This document shows positions 8,762 through 18,921 of a stretch of 44,733 nt of DNA, one piece after another. Every line of letters begins with the position of its first letter. Positions within the stretch are counted from its first letter, which is position 1. Origin of the DNA: Clostridia bacterium (GTDB taxonomy: Bacteria > Bacillota > Clostridia > UMGS1883 > UMGS1540); assembly GCA_017620205.1 (NCBI GenBank), contig JAFZQX010000028.1:1-44733 (forward strand). The letters run 5' to 3'. Both the position numbers and the translations under genes were made by a program. The notes beneath the pieces were generated by a model. That model worked only from the letters and a program-made list of their open reading frames with translations, did no database searches and was not told the origin of the DNA.

Positions 8762-10045
8762 ATGAATTATGATGAAGCGCTTGATTTTATACACAGTGTT
8801 TCAAAAATAGGCACGAAATTAGGCCTTGAAAACATTAAAAGACTACTCATGCGCCTCCATAATCCGCAGAAGGATTTAAAATTCATTCATGTAGCCGGAA
8901 CTAACGGAAAGGGTACTGTTTGCAGTACCCTTTCCGAGATTTTAATAAGTGAAGGCTACAGGGTAGGACTATACACGTCCCCCTTTATTTATGACTTTTG
9001 CGAGAGGATGCGCGTAAACGGTAAAAATATAGAAAGAGACGATTTGGCGCGCATTACGGAAACTGTCAAAAAAACGTGCGAAGAAATAGTCGCGGACGGT
9101 TTTGCGCACCCTACGGAGTTTGAAATAGTTACGGCTATCGGTATGTGCTATTTTAAAGAGCAAAAGTGCGACTATGTCGTTTTGGAGGTCGGTCTCGGCG
9201 GCAGACTTGACGCGACAAACGCGATTGACGCACCGCTTGTATCGGTTATAACCTCAATTTCGTTTGACCATACGGAGTATCTCGGAAATACGCTCTCAGA
9301 TATAGCTTATGAAAAATGCGGCATAATAAAAAAGGGGAGCAGGGCGGCTGTATATCCTTCGCAAAACCCCGAAGCGCAGGCTAAAATTGAAGAGATATGC
9401 CGGGAGCGCGGCGTTCCCTTTGAAAACGCGAAAGAGCCCCAAGTTTTAAGTGCGGATTTGGACGGCACAGAGTTTTTATACGACGGCGTAAAATATAAAA
9501 CTCATCTTAAAGGCGGGCACATGATAAAAAATATCGCGACTGCCCTCTGCACAGTGAAGCTTTTAAGAGAAGCGGGCGTGAAAGTCTCAGGAAAAGCCGT
9601 AAAAGACGGCATAGAAAACGTAGTATGGAGTGGAAGGTTTGAAGTTATAGGGAAAGAGCCACTCTTTATAATAGACGGCGCGCACAATTTAGAGGGTATA
9701 TTGGCGCTTAAAAATGCAATCCAAACTTATCTTCCGGGTATGCGCCTTATCTTTGTTATGGGCATGCTCCGCGATAAGGAATATGAAAACGCGCTTGCCG
9801 AAATAGCGCCTATGGCGGATAAGTTTATTTCATGCACGGTTCCGTCTCCCAGAACGCTTAAAGCTGAGGAGCTTTCGGAGTGCGCAAAGAAATATAATAA
9901 GAATATTTATACTTCAAAGAGTATTGATGAAGCGGTTAAAAAAGCATTTAGCGAAGCTGATGAAAAAAGTGCAATAGTTGCGTTCGGCTCGCTTTACATG
10001 CTCGGCGACATCCGGGCCGCTTTTGATAAAATAAAGGAAAACTGA
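8762..10045 (+). CDS. folC: Folylpolyglutamate/dihydrofolate synthase
   Basis: A 427-residue Mur-ligase-family enzyme that adds glutamate to dihydropteroate and/or reduced folates. The P-loop is [15 protein letters not shown] near residue 43. [15 protein letters not shown] and [11 protein letters not shown] are typical FolC core motifs, and the second domain starts near [11 protein letters not shown]. The ATG at 8762 follows TAGGTG. The stop is one base before the uvrB start. valS-folC adjacency is common in Firmicutes. Confidence 0.95.
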   Translation: MNYDEALDFIHSVSKIGTKLGLENIKRLLMRLHNPQKDLKFIHVAGTNGKGTVCSTLSEILISEGYRVGLYTSPFIYDFCERMRVNGKNIERDDLARITETVKKTCEEIVADGFAHPTEFEIVTAIGMCYFKEQKCDYVVLEVGLGGRLDATNAIDAPLVSVITSISFDHTEYLGNTLSDIAYEKCGIIKKGSRAAVYPSQNPEAQAKIEEICRERGVPFENAKEPQVLSADLDGTEFLYDGVKYKTHLKGGHMIKNIATALCTVKLLREAGVKVSGKAVKDGIENVVWSGRFEVIGKEPLFIIDGAHNLEGILALKNAIQTYLPGMRLIFVMGMLRDKEYENALAEIAPMADKFISCTVPSPRTLKAEELSECAKKYNKNIYTSKSIDEAVKKAFSEADEKSAIVAFGSLYMLGDIRAAFDKIKEN

Positions 10046-10046
10046 T

Positions 10047-11993
10047 ATGTTGTTTGATTTAAAGTCGGAATATAAGCCTGCCGGCGATCAGCCGCAGGCA
10101 ATAGAGAAGCTTTCGGAAGGCGTTTTAAGGGGAGACCGCGAGCAGACGCTTTTGGGCGTTACGGGATCCGGCAAAACGTTTACGGTTGCAAACGTAATAG
10201 CGAAAGTGCAGAAGCCTACGCTCGTTTTGGCGCACAACAAAACGCTTGCGGCACAGCTTTGCTCCGAGCTTAAGGAGTTTTTTCCGGATAACGCCGTTGA
10301 GTATTTTGTTTCCTACTACGATTATTATCAGCCCGAGGCGTATATTCCGCAGACAGATACGTTTATCGAAAAGGACGCGTCTATAAATGATGAAATAGAT
10401 AAACTGCGTCACAGCGCAACGTCCGCGCTTTTTGAAAGGCGCGATGTTATAGTTGTTTCAAGCGTTTCGTGCATATACAGCTTGGGTGACCCCGTTGACT
10501 ATGCAAAGCTCGTAATTTCGCTTCGCACCGAGATGGAAATAGACCGCGAAGAGGTTATAAAAAAGCTTGTCGAAGTTCAGTATGAGCGAAACGATATAGC
10601 GTTTGAGCGCGGCAGGTTCCGCGTCCGCGGCGATGTTTTGGAAATTTTCCCGTCATCGCAGGATAAACACGCTATAAGAGTTGAGTTTTTCGGAGATACT
10701 ATTGAGAGGATCTGCGAGATAGACGTTTTAACGGGCGAGATTGTCGGAAACCGTTCGCACGTTGCTATATACCCCGCGTCGCACTATGTTACAACGGCGG
10801 CAAAAATGGAGAGAGCCATTGAAAACATAAGAAAAGAGCTTGAAGAGCGCGCGGCGTGGTTTGAAAAAGAGAATAAAATACTTGAAATGCAGCGCATTAT
10901 AAGCCGCACCAATTACGATATTGAAATGATGAAGGAAGTGGGCTTTTGCAGCGGCATTGAGAATTATTCGAGATATATAAACGAGCGCCCTGCGGGCAGC
11001 GCGCCCTATACGCTTATGGACTATTTTCCCGACGATTTTCTGCTCGTTGTGGACGAGAGCCATGTTACGATTCCGCAGGTTCGCGCAATGTATGCGGGCG
11101 ACAGGGCGAGGAAGGATTCGCTTGTCACATACGGCTTCCGGCTGCCCTCGGCATACGATAACAGACCGCTGAATTTCGAAGAATTTAACGAAAGAATAAA
11201 TCAGGCTATTTATATTTCCGCAACGCCTGCGGAATACGAAAGAGAGAGAAGCACGCAAATTGTTGAGCAGGTAATAAGACCTACGGGTCTTTTAGACCCC
11301 GAAATAATAGTCCGTCCCATAAAAGGTCAGATAGACGATCTTTTGGGCGAGATAAATGAGCGCGCCGCGAAAAAAGAGCGCGTTTTGGTAACTACTCTTA
11401 CCATCAAAATGGCGGAGGATCTGACTGAATACCTGCGCGAAGCGGGCGTTGCCGTTAAATATATGCATCACGATGTTGCGACAATTGAGCGTATGGAAAT
11501 AATAAGAGATTTAAGGCTCGGTATTTTTGACGTGTTGGTCGGCATAAACTTACTGCGCGAAGGTCTTGATTTGCCTGAGGTTTCGCTTGTCGCGATTTTA
11601 GACGCCGATAAAGAAGGCTTTCTCCGAAGCGAAACTTCTCTTATTCAGACGATAGGCCGCGCCGCGAGAAACGCGGAGGGCAAGGTAATAATGTATGCCG
11701 ATACGATAACCGGCTCAATGGACAGAGCAATTAAAGAGACGGAGCGCCGCCGCAAGCTTCAGACTGAGTTTAACGAAAAACACGGCATAGTTCCGAAGAC
11801 CATCAAAAAGTCGGTAAGAAACGTAATTGAAGCGACCACAAAGCCCGACGAAAATCCCGAAACGCAGGAAGAGACTGACGAGCTTATCTTAAGGCTTCGC
11901 GAGGAGATGCTGCGCGCGTCGCGCGAGCTCCGCTTTGAGGACGCGGCAAAGCTGCGTGACAAGATAACGCTTCTTGAAAGAGGTATGGAATGA
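10047..11993 (+). CDS. uvrB: Excinuclease ABC subunit B
   Basis: A 648-residue helicase-like damage verifier of nucleotide excision repair. Walker A is [13 protein letters not shown] (residues about 34-46). The damage-probing beta-hairpin region reads [18 protein letters not shown], and DEXX appears as VVDESHVT. The C-terminal helicase motif includes QTIGRAARN. The UVR domain that binds UvrA/UvrC is at the end ([19 protein letters not shown]). It overlaps uvrA by 4 bp (ATGA), so the two are translationally coupled. Confidence 0.97.
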   Translation: MLFDLKSEYKPAGDQPQAIEKLSEGVLRGDREQTLLGVTGSGKTFTVANVIAKVQKPTLVLAHNKTLAAQLCSELKEFFPDNAVEYFVSYYDYYQPEAYIPQTDTFIEKDASINDEIDKLRHSATSALFERRDVIVVSSVSCIYSLGDPVDYAKLVISLRTEMEIDREEVIKKLVEVQYERNDIAFERGRFRVRGDVLEIFPSSQDKHAIRVEFFGDTIERICEIDVLTGEIVGNRSHVAIYPASHYVTTAAKMERAIENIRKELEERAAWFEKENKILEMQRIISRTNYDIEMMKEVGFCSGIENYSRYINERPAGSAPYTLMDYFPDDFLLVVDESHVTIPQVRAMYAGDRARKDSLVTYGFRLPSAYDNRPLNFEEFNERINQAIYISATPAEYERERSTQIVEQVIRPTGLLDPEIIVRPIKGQIDDLLGEINERAAKKERVLVTTLTIKMAEDLTEYLREAGVAVKYMHHDVATIERMEIIRDLRLGIFDVLVGINLLREGLDLPEVSLVAILDADKEGFLRSETSLIQTIGRAARNAEGKVIMYADTITGSMDRAIKETERRRKLQTEFNEKHGIVPKTIKKSVRNVIEATTKPDENPETQEETDELILRLREEMLRASRELRFEDAAKLRDKITLLERGME

Positions 11994-14821
11994 AAGACAA
12001 GATTGTAATTAAAGGCGCAAGAGAGAACAATTTAAAAAATTTAAACGTTGAGATACCGCGCGATAAATTTGTCGTTTTAACGGGGCTTTCGGGCAGCGGA
12101 AAAACCTCTTTGGCGTTTGATACGATTTACGCGGAGGGGCAGAGAAGATATATAGAAAGCCTTTCGGCATACGCGAGACAGTTTTTGGGGCAGATGGAAA
12201 AGCCCGATGTAGACTATATAGGCGGTTTATCGCCCGCTATATCAATAGACCAGAAAACAACGGGCAAAAACCCGCGTTCAACTGTCGGCACGGTTACGGA
12301 GATTTACGATTATTTAAGGCTTTTATACGCAAGATGCGGCGTGCCGCACTGCCATAAATGCGGCAAGGAGATAAAAAAGCAGACGATCGACCAGATCGTT
12401 GACAGCGTCCTCTCGCGCGATGAGGGTACGCGCGTTCAGATCATGGCGCCCGTTGTCCGCGGCAAAAAGGGCGAGCACAAACAGATTTTCGAAAGAGCGA
12501 AAAAGGGCGGCTTTGTAAGATGCCGCGTAAACGGCGAAATGCGCCTTTTAGAGGAAGAAATTTCGCTTGAAAAGACGAAAAAACACAATATAGAAATTGT
12601 AGTTGACAGAATTATTATAAAAGAGGGCATACAGCAGAGAGTTACGGATTCGCTTGAAACTGCTTTAAAGCTTGCAGGCGGACTTGTGTCCGTTTTGTTT
12701 GGCGATGAGGAAGTCATATATTCCCAGAATTTTGCCTGCCATGACTGCGGCATAAGCCTTGAAGAACTTTCGCCGCGCTCGTTTTCGTTTAACAGTCCGT
12801 TCGGCGCGTGCCCTACGTGTACGGGTCTCGGCGTTTTGATGGATATAGACCCTAAGAAGGTTTTGCCGGACGACTCAAAAAGCATATTTGAGGGTGCTTT
12901 TAAGGGGCCGGGCTGGAGCGTTAAGCCGAATGAGTTTACAATGGCGAGAATGTATTTTGAAGCTCTCGGCAGACGCTACGGCTTTGACCTTAACACCCCC
13001 GTGCGCGAGCTTGACAAAAAGATTGTGGATATTATCCTTTACGGGTCGGGAGACGAAAAAATAAAGGTTGAATATATAAGAGACTACGGCAGCGGCTATT
13101 ATAACACAACTTATGAGGGCATAATCCCATGCCTTCAGAGAAGATATAAAGAGACCACTTCGGAGTGGTCAAGAGGCGATATTGAAAGATATATGTCAGA
13201 CAGCCGCTGCCCGGACTGCAAAGGCGCGCGTCTGCGCCCTGAAATACTTGCGGTTACCATCGGCGGTGTTAATATCGCGGATCTTACAAATTACTCGGTT
13301 GCGGAGCTTTCGGAGTTTTTTGAAAACTTAAAGCTGTCTGATAAAGAGGCAATAATAGCACAGCAGATTTTAAAAGAGATAAACGCGAGAGTAGGCTTTT
13401 TAAAATCCGTAGGACTTGACTATTTAACGCTTTCGAGAAGCGCCGCAACGCTCTCGGGCGGCGAGGCGCAGAGAATACGCCTTGCAACGCAGATAGGAAG
13501 CGGTTTGGTGGGTGTGCTCTATATCCTTGACGAACCGTCGATAGGCCTTCACCAAAAGGACAACAAAAAGCTACTCAAAACGCTTAAAGATCTGCGCGAT
13601 CTCGGAAATACGCTTATTGTCGTTGAGCACGACGAGGAGACAATTCTCGAAGCGGACCACGTTGTTGATATCGGACCCGGCGCGGGCATAAACGGCGGCG
13701 AGGTCGTTGTAAGCGGTACGGTAGAGGACGTTTTAAAATGCAAAAAAAGTATTACGGGACAGTATCTTTCGGGAAAAAAGAAGATACCCGTGCCGTGTGA
13801 GCGCCGCGAGGGAAACGGCAATTTTATTAAAATTTGCGGCGCAAAGCAGAATAACCTTAAAAATATAGATGTTTCTATCCCTCTCGGAAAGTTTGTTTGC
13901 ATAACGGGCGTTTCGGGAAGCGGTAAATCGTCTCTTATAAACGAAGTGCTTTATAAAGAGCTTGCAGTTAAATTAAACGGCGCGCAGTGCGTTCCGGGCG
14001 AGTGCGACGGGGTTGAGGGACTCGAAAATCTTGACAAGGTAATAGATATAAGCCAGAGCCCGATAGGCAGAACGCCGCGTTCAAACCCTGCAACATACAC
14101 GGGCGTGTTTACCGATATACGCGAGGTTTTCGCAACTTCTAACGAGGCTAAAATGCGCGGATATACGGCAAGCCGTTTCAGCTTTAACGTAAAAGGCGGC
14201 AGATGCGAAGCGTGTTCGGGCGACGGCATTATTAAAATCGAGATGAACTTTTTGGCCGACGTTTACGTTCCCTGCGACGTCTGCAAGGGTCATAGATACA
14301 ACAGGGAAACGCTTGAGGTTAAATACAAGGGCAAGAATATTTACGAAGTTCTCGATATGACGATAGAAGAAGGCCTTAAGTTTTTTGAAAACCAGCCGAA
14401 AATAAGGCGTAAGCTTCAAACGCTTTGTGATGTAGGCCTCGGATACGTAAAAATAGGCCAGCCGTCAACGCTTTTATCGGGCGGCGAAGCGCAGAGGGTA
14501 AAGCTTGCGACAGAGCTTTCAAAAAGGCCTACGGGCAGAACCGTTTATATCCTTGACGAGCCTACAACGGGACTTCACACGGCGGACGTTCATAACCTTA
14601 TAAACGTTTTACAGCGCCTTATAGAGGGTGGAAATACTGTTATCGTTATAGAACATAATTTAGACGTTATAAAAACGGCGGATTATATAATCGATTTAGG
14701 ACCCGACGGGGGAGATCGGGGCGGCACAATAGTTGCCTGCGGCACGCCCGAAGAGGTCGCAAAGGTTAAAAAATCGTATACGGGACAGTTTTTAAAAGAA
14801 ATCTTTAAAAAGACAAAATAA
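11990..14821 (+). CDS. uvrA: Excinuclease ABC subunit A
   Basis: A 943-residue double ABC ATPase that finds bulky DNA lesions and loads UvrB. Walker A motifs are [13 protein letters not shown] (residue about 32) and [14 protein letters not shown] (near 640). ABC signatures are [12 protein letters not shown] and [12 protein letters not shown]. Zinc modules include [15 protein letters not shown] with CPTCTGLG, and CEACSGDG with CDVCKGH. It is the last gene of the housekeeping cluster; no hairpin terminator is evident in the 108 bp before the next gene. Confidence 0.97.
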   Translation: MKDKIVIKGARENNLKNLNVEIPRDKFVVLTGLSGSGKTSLAFDTIYAEGQRRYIESLSAYARQFLGQMEKPDVDYIGGLSPAISIDQKTTGKNPRSTVGTVTEIYDYLRLLYARCGVPHCHKCGKEIKKQTIDQIVDSVLSRDEGTRVQIMAPVVRGKKGEHKQIFERAKKGGFVRCRVNGEMRLLEEEISLEKTKKHNIEIVVDRIIIKEGIQQRVTDSLETALKLAGGLVSVLFGDEEVIYSQNFACHDCGISLEELSPRSFSFNSPFGACPTCTGLGVLMDIDPKKVLPDDSKSIFEGAFKGPGWSVKPNEFTMARMYFEALGRRYGFDLNTPVRELDKKIVDIILYGSGDEKIKVEYIRDYGSGYYNTTYEGIIPCLQRRYKETTSEWSRGDIERYMSDSRCPDCKGARLRPEILAVTIGGVNIADLTNYSVAELSEFFENLKLSDKEAIIAQQILKEINARVGFLKSVGLDYLTLSRSAATLSGGEAQRIRLATQIGSGLVGVLYILDEPSIGLHQKDNKKLLKTLKDLRDLGNTLIVVEHDEETILEADHVVDIGPGAGINGGEVVVSGTVEDVLKCKKSITGQYLSGKKKIPVPCERREGNGNFIKICGAKQNNLKNIDVSIPLGKFVCITGVSGSGKSSLINEVLYKELAVKLNGAQCVPGECDGVEGLENLDKVIDISQSPIGRTPRSNPATYTGVFTDIREVFATSNEAKMRGYTASRFSFNVKGGRCEACSGDGIIKIEMNFLADVYVPCDVCKGHRYNRETLEVKYKGKNIYEVLDMTIEEGLKFFENQPKIRRKLQTLCDVGLGYVKIGQPSTLLSGGEAQRVKLATELSKRPTGRTVYILDEPTTGLHTADVHNLINVLQRLIEGGNTVIVIEHNLDVIKTADYIIDLGPDGGDRGGTIVACGTPEEVAKVKKSYTGQFLKEIFKKTK

Positions 14822-14856
14822 CCAAATACAAACCGCAAAAATCGACATTTGCAATA

Positions 14857-14885
14857 TTGACTTTAACCCTAAAAGACAGTATAAT
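14857..14885 (+). promoter_or_regulatory. SigA promoter of the SLH/pilin-like protein gene
   Basis: TTGACT (14857-14862), a 17-nt spacer and TATAAT (14880-14885). The leader is about 40 nt and carries TTGGAGGG before the ATG. The gene therefore probably has its own strong promoter. Confidence 0.8.
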
Positions 14886-14929
14886 AAAAATAAGGACACA
14901 AAATTTTAAAACATTGGAGGGTAAAAAAT

Positions 14930-17317
14930 ATGAAAAAAACATTACACTTTAAAGCGCTGGCGTTATTACTTTGCTTAATGCTTGTTTTAACGCTGATTCC
15001 CGCAACGGCTTCGGCAGCGGCGATTTTCGGCGTTCTTGAAATTCCCGTTTATAAAACGGTTACTGCGGAAAACGGCGCAAACCCCGGCGAAGCTACGTTT
15101 GAGTTTGAGCTTTCAGACTTTTTCGCAGACGACAGCGGTATAACCGTTGTCGGCAACACCGTTGAAACAGACGGCGAAGGCACGTTTAACGACACAATAA
15201 AGCTTGCTATAGCTACAGAGAGCGATTTCTACAACTTAACAGAAGGCTTTAAGGTTACAGAGAAAAACGGCGGCGAAGACGGCTGGACATACGACACCAC
15301 AGAGTGGCTGGTGCTTCCCTATATGGTGGAAGGCACAACAGCATCCCCGGCCGCTATCCGTTTGGCATACTACAATTTGTCAAATGACGAAGAGCCCGAT
15401 TATCAAAGCCACATAACACGTTACCGCGCTCTTTACTTTGAAAACAAATACGCAGGCGAAACAAAAGAGACAGACCCCTCGGAGCTTGAACTTGACATTG
15501 ACTTTATAAAACACGTAGAAGTTGAAAATGACGGCGTTACGGCTCCCGATAAAGAATTTAATCTCGTAATGAGCGGCGTTTCGGAAAACGTTTTGGCGGA
15601 CCTCGAGACGGACGGCTTTAATATTCCTACAAAAGGCGAAGGCAAATATAAAGGCACGATAAGACTTATCCCCAAAAATGAAGTTGTTTTTGAAGGCATG
15701 GGCAACGGCTTCATGCTGCAGGAAGATAACGACGGCGACGCGGATTGGGAATTTGACGATACAAAATACAGAATCATCCCGAATTATAACGCGGCAGGCG
15801 GCGTAGACTACGAGATTTATAAAGAAGAATTGTCGGAAGGCGCCGTGGCTGTTGAACTTCAGCCCGTTAAAACGATTGAATTTACAAATATATATACGGG
15901 CGACGGCACCACCGATAAAGATAAGGATAAAGACAAAGATAAGGATAAGGATAAGGAAACAAACGAATATACAATTAGTATTCCGCTTACAAAGGTAGTT
16001 GTTCAGGGCGGCGACAAAAAGGCTCCGTCAACGGAATTTGCGTTCGGTATTTCAAACTATGACGTGCCGCAGGAAAATCTCCATATAAATCTTGATACTA
16101 TAAAGACAAACGGCAAAGGCAGCTACGAAGGCGCAGTAATTATCACTCCCGTAGACGAAGAAACATTTGAAGGCCTCGCTAAGGGCTTTATGGTATTTGA
16201 AAAATCACCTGTTGATTTGGGCGATTGGGAATATGACAGCACTGAATGGTATATAGTTCCTTCAAAAGACGATGACGGCGAAGTTACCGTGACATGCTAC
16301 GAAAATACACAGGGAGGAGAAGACAACCCCTCAAACGGCATTAAATTTACAAACACATACACGGCGTTTGACGGCTCTACCACAACTCCACCCACAAAAG
16401 ATCCTGACGATCCCGGAGAGGATCCCGATGACCCCGGCAAAACAGGCAGCAAGGTAACTCTTACGTATGACGCAAACGGAGGCTCTGTATATGATCCTAT
16501 AGAAGAGTATGAAAAGGGCACAAAGGTTGAGCTTAAAAAGACAGCATCGCGTGACGGCTTTACATTCAAAGGCTGGTATACGGACGCAGAGGGCTCAACA
16601 AAGGTAGCTGAAATTACAATTAATGAGGACACAACGGTTTATGCCGGTTGGGAACAGACGCCCATTCCTCCGATGCTTGACGGAAGCGACCATACGGCAT
16701 ACGTTATAGGTTATGAAGACGGAACGGTACGTCCCGGAAATAATATAACACGTGCAGAGGTTACAATGATATTCTACCGTCTGCTCAAAGAAGAAGTAAG
16801 AAATGCAAACCATACAACGGAAAACGTTTTTGAAGACGTATCCTCTGACCAGTGGTATAACGAAGCTGTTTCAACAATGGCAAAAGCAGGTATAATAAAG
16901 GGCAGATCCGCAACAGAGTTTGCTCCTAACGCTCCCATAACACGTGCGGAATACGCTACGATCTGCGCAAGATTTGACTCAAGCGTTGCATACGGCACAA
17001 GCGACTTTACCGATATCAGCGGTCACTGGGCTGAAAGCTATATAAACCGCGCGGCTATCCTCGGTTGGGTTAAAGGTTACGAAGACAAGACATTCCGTCC
17101 CGACAAAGAGATTACGCGTGCCGAGGCTATGACACTTACAAACAGAGTGCTCCAGCGTATCCCCGATGAGATAGAAGATCTCCTCACAGGCATGAGAACG
17201 TTCTCTGATAACTCCGACCCGACGGTTTGGTACTACATTCCCGTTCAGGAAGCTACAAACAGTCATGATTACACAAAGAAATCAAGCGGTCACGAGAAAT
17301 GGACATCTCTTAAATAA
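14930..17317 (+). CDS. Secreted SLH-anchored protein with three Spy0128/FctA-like domains
   Basis: A 795-residue surface protein. The signal peptide (residues 1-29) ends in ATASA. Three repeats at about 36-150, 185-315 and 347-475 start with xPVYKTV, IDFIKHVEV and IPLTKVVV. They close with ENKY, FTNIYTG and FTNTYTA, the layout of Spy0128/FctA pilin domains that form Lys-Asn isopeptide bonds. A lysine-aspartate linker (about 329-342) precedes the third repeat. A Listeria-Bacteroides (InlB B) repeat at about 510-573 (TLTYDANGGS, GFTFKGWYTD) is followed by three SLH domains to about 745, which bind secondary cell-wall polymer. No sortase motif or sortase gene is near, so attachment is probably non-covalent. 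The ligand is unknown. Confidence 0.88.
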   Translation: MKKTLHFKALALLLCLMLVLTLIPATASAAAIFGVLEIPVYKTVTAENGANPGEATFEFELSDFFADDSGITVVGNTVETDGEGTFNDTIKLAIATESDFYNLTEGFKVTEKNGGEDGWTYDTTEWLVLPYMVEGTTASPAAIRLAYYNLSNDEEPDYQSHITRYRALYFENKYAGETKETDPSELELDIDFIKHVEVENDGVTAPDKEFNLVMSGVSENVLADLETDGFNIPTKGEGKYKGTIRLIPKNEVVFEGMGNGFMLQEDNDGDADWEFDDTKYRIIPNYNAAGGVDYEIYKEELSEGAVAVELQPVKTIEFTNIYTGDGTTDKDKDKDKDKDKDKETNEYTISIPLTKVVVQGGDKKAPSTEFAFGISNYDVPQENLHINLDTIKTNGKGSYEGAVIITPVDEETFEGLAKGFMVFEKSPVDLGDWEYDSTEWYIVPSKDDDGEVTVTCYENTQGGEDNPSNGIKFTNTYTAFDGSTTTPPTKDPDDPGEDPDDPGKTGSKVTLTYDANGGSVYDPIEEYEKGTKVELKKTASRDGFTFKGWYTDAEGSTKVAEITINEDTTVYAGWEQTPIPPMLDGSDHTAYVIGYEDGTVRPGNNITRAEVTMIFYRLLKEEVRNANHTTENVFEDVSSDQWYNEAVSTMAKAGIIKGRSATEFAPNAPITRAEYATICARFDSSVAYGTSDFTDISGHWAESYINRAAILGWVKGYEDKTFRPDKEITRAEAMTLTNRVLQRIPDEIEDLLTGMRTFSDNSDPTVWYYIPVQEATNSHDYTKKSSGHEKWTSLK

Positions 17318-17328
17318 AACACTGCATT

Positions 17329-17366
17329 AAAAAACGGGTGCACAAAATGTGCACCCGTTTTTTTAC
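17329..17366 (+). terminator. Rho-independent terminator after the SLH/pilin-like gene
   Basis: The stem ACGGGTGCAC/GTGCACCCGT (10 bp, loop AAAAT) is followed by seven T. A second A/T-rich hairpin (ACTTTATAGG with CCTATAAAGT, about 17365-17398) abuts it and may help end the convergent spoIIIA transcript. Confidence 0.9.
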
Positions 17367-17388
17367 TTTATAGGGAATTACGCATTTC

Positions 17389-17523
17389 CTATAAAGTAAA
17401 AACATTAATTTTATGCCCGTGCGAAATTTTCATCAGCCTTGCTTCGGAAACGCACATGGGCGTAAACAGTGCGTTTGGCCTTCTCTGCCCGCTGTTGGCG
17501 AGCGCCGAAGATGCTTTGTTCAT
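17389..17523 (-). CDS. possible 44-residue ORF after spoIIIAH
   Basis: A minus-strand frame begins at ATG 17523, 4 bp past the spoIIIAH stop, and encodes a basic 44-residue peptide. It contains LANSGQRRPNALF and ends in SHGHKINVFTL. There is no ribosome binding site of its own beyond coupling to spoIIIAH. The DNA contains inverted repeats (AACGCAC with GTGCGTT; ATGCCCGTGCG with CGCACATGGGC), so it may be a structured repeat instead of a gene. No family recognised. Confidence 0.2.
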   Translation of the reverse strand: MNKASSALANSGQRRPNALFTPMCVSEARLMKISHGHKINVFTL

Positions 17524-17527
17524 CTCA

Positions 17528-18028
17528 TTATTCTCTGCCGGTCACCGTAATTTCCGATACCGGTATTCCCGTTTGCTCCGTTATAATCCCCGCGATGGCG
17601 GTCGCTTCTTCGCTTGTCATATTCTGAGATTTTATAACGGCGTCCGCTTTGCCGTCCGATATAAACAAAACGGCGTCCTCGTAGCCTTTGGCTTTTATTA
17701 TGTTTTCAAGTTTTATTTCGTCATCACTCTGTTTCGCGACCTTAATCTTTTCTTCTTCGGCCATTATTTTTGACTGTGTTTCGCTGTTTTCGTCTTCAAT
17801 AATATTTGCGAGCGTTTCCTGAACCTCGGCGCGGCTTATCTCTCTTTCGAGCTTTGCGCTTTCAAAATAATCTTCCGGTGTGTTTTCTACTAAATGGATC
17901 TCTCCGACCGTTTCACGTGCTGTTTCGGCTTTGTCTTCGCTTTTGTATGAAAAATTAAGATAACCTGCCGTAGCAAATAAAACGGCCAGGCATATTACTA
18001 TTATACGGTTTCTTTTAATAACTATCAT
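17528..18028 (-). CDS. spoIIIAH: Stage III sporulation protein AH
   Basis: A 166-residue SpoIIIAH. It is the mother-cell channel component whose extracellular domain meets forespore SpoIIQ and links the two membranes during engulfment. One N-terminal membrane segment (RIIVICLAVLFATAGYLNF) is followed by a Glu-rich helical stretch (about 40-110) and a ring-forming domain (VLFISDGKADAVIKSQ, TGIPVSEITV). The ATG at 18028 follows AGGAGG 5 nt upstream; an in-frame start 9 codons earlier lacks such a site. It is the last gene of the operon. Confidence 0.93.
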   Translation of the reverse strand: MIVIKRNRIIVICLAVLFATAGYLNFSYKSEDKAETARETVGEIHLVENTPEDYFESAKLEREISRAEVQETLANIIEDENSETQSKIMAEEEKIKVAKQSDDEIKLENIIKAKGYEDAVLFISDGKADAVIKSQNMTSEEATAIAGIITEQTGIPVSEITVTGRE

Positions 18029-18038
18029 TTTACCTCCT

Positions 18039-18539
18039 TTATCTCGGAAAAACACCTATGTTGGCAGCCGATGCACCCGTTAGAGCTCTTACGGCATCCG
18101 TTATTTCCTTTTTTACAGCGGCGTTTTCTGCGCCTTCGGCAACAACGACAACGCCTTGAATTTTCGGCATATCCTCGCGGATAATAAACGGTGATGAACT
18201 GCTGCCGCTGCCGAGGATCACATTTTCTTCGCTTAATTTGCTTATATCCCCGCTTGTTTCTAAAGTCTTGTTTTTTGCAGTAGCTTTCATAGCGCTGCTT
18301 TTATATGTTATCATAACATGTACATCACCTACACCGCTGATTTTTGACAGAATATCCGAAATCCTTTTTTCAAGGTTTTCGTTTATATTTGCCGTATCAC
18401 CTGATTTGGGAGCACTTTTCTGCGGCGTAAAACTGCCTATGCAAAGAAAAAGCACTCCAATAATAACTATTACGTAAATTACGGTAATATTCTTGTTTTT
18501 TCCTTTAAATATGTCATTTAGTCGAAAATTCAATTTCAT
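18039..18539 (-). CDS. spoIIIAG: Stage III sporulation protein AG
   Basis: A 166-residue protein with a short cytoplasmic N-terminus, one membrane helix (TVIYVIVIIGVLFLCIGSF) and an external domain. The family forms a large ring in the mother-cell side of the SpoIIIA-SpoIIQ channel. The typical sequences ISKISGVGDVHVMITYKSS and GVVVVAEGAENAAVKKEI are present. The ATG at 18539 is preferred over a TTG three codons earlier because GGAG lies 9 nt before it. The start overlaps the end of spoIIIAF by 26 bp. Confidence 0.92.
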   Translation of the reverse strand: MKLNFRLNDIFKGKNKNITVIYVIVIIGVLFLCIGSFTPQKSAPKSGDTANINENLEKRISDILSKISGVGDVHVMITYKSSAMKATAKNKTLETSGDISKLSEENVILGSGSSSSPFIIREDMPKIQGVVVVAEGAENAAVKKEITDAVRALTGASAANIGVFPR

Positions 18540-18921
18540 TTTCCGCAACTCCCATCTGATCCATTAAAAATGATATATTATCAGGCTTGCCGCAGAATAA
18601 AACGTGTGTTATTCTGCCGCTTTCATCAACTGTTATTTCGGGTTTTGCACCGCAGTTTTCTTCTATCATATCTTCCGCCCTTTTTTTGTAATCGGCTAAA
18701 ACATCTTCTCTGAAGGTATCGTTTATCTCTGTTTCAATTTCATCCGCAAAATCCGGAATGTCAAACCGCAGATTGCCGCATATGGCTGAAACCATGCTGA
18801 GACAGACTATTGCCGATAATAAAACGGACGTGTATTTCTTCATATTGCCTTCGGGTAAGACGCTTTCTCCTAAAAATGCAATCATTAAAACTGCCATAAC
18901 TCTAAGTGTTATTTCACGCAC
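18514..18921 (-). CDS. spoIIIAF: Stage III sporulation protein AF
   Basis: A 135-residue protein, short for a family that is often near 200 residues and variable. Two N-terminal hydrophobic segments (VMAVLMIAFLGESVL and YTSVLLSAIVCLSMVSAI) are followed by a soluble ring-building-like domain. The GTG start directly follows the spoIIIAE TGA stop, and GGAGGTG lies 10 nt upstream inside spoIIIAE. The call rests on position and topology more than on motifs. Confidence 0.85.
   Translation of the reverse strand: MREITLRVMAVLMIAFLGESVLPEGNMKKYTSVLLSAIVCLSMVSAICGNLRFDIPDFADEIETEINDTFREDVLADYKKRAEDMIEENCGAKPEITVDESGRITHVLFCGKPDNISFLMDQMGVAENEIEFSTK

Noticed and set aside
15914-15958. Lys-Asp simple-sequence tract as a frameshift or assembly error
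   Set aside because: The tract stays in frame and both flanks continue the same Spy0128-like repeat pattern; it is a plausible flexible linker.
17456-17773. 105-residue plus-strand frame over the end of spoIIIAH
   Set aside because: Antisense to the conserved ring domain of spoIIIAH, no ribosome site, aromatic-rich shadow composition.
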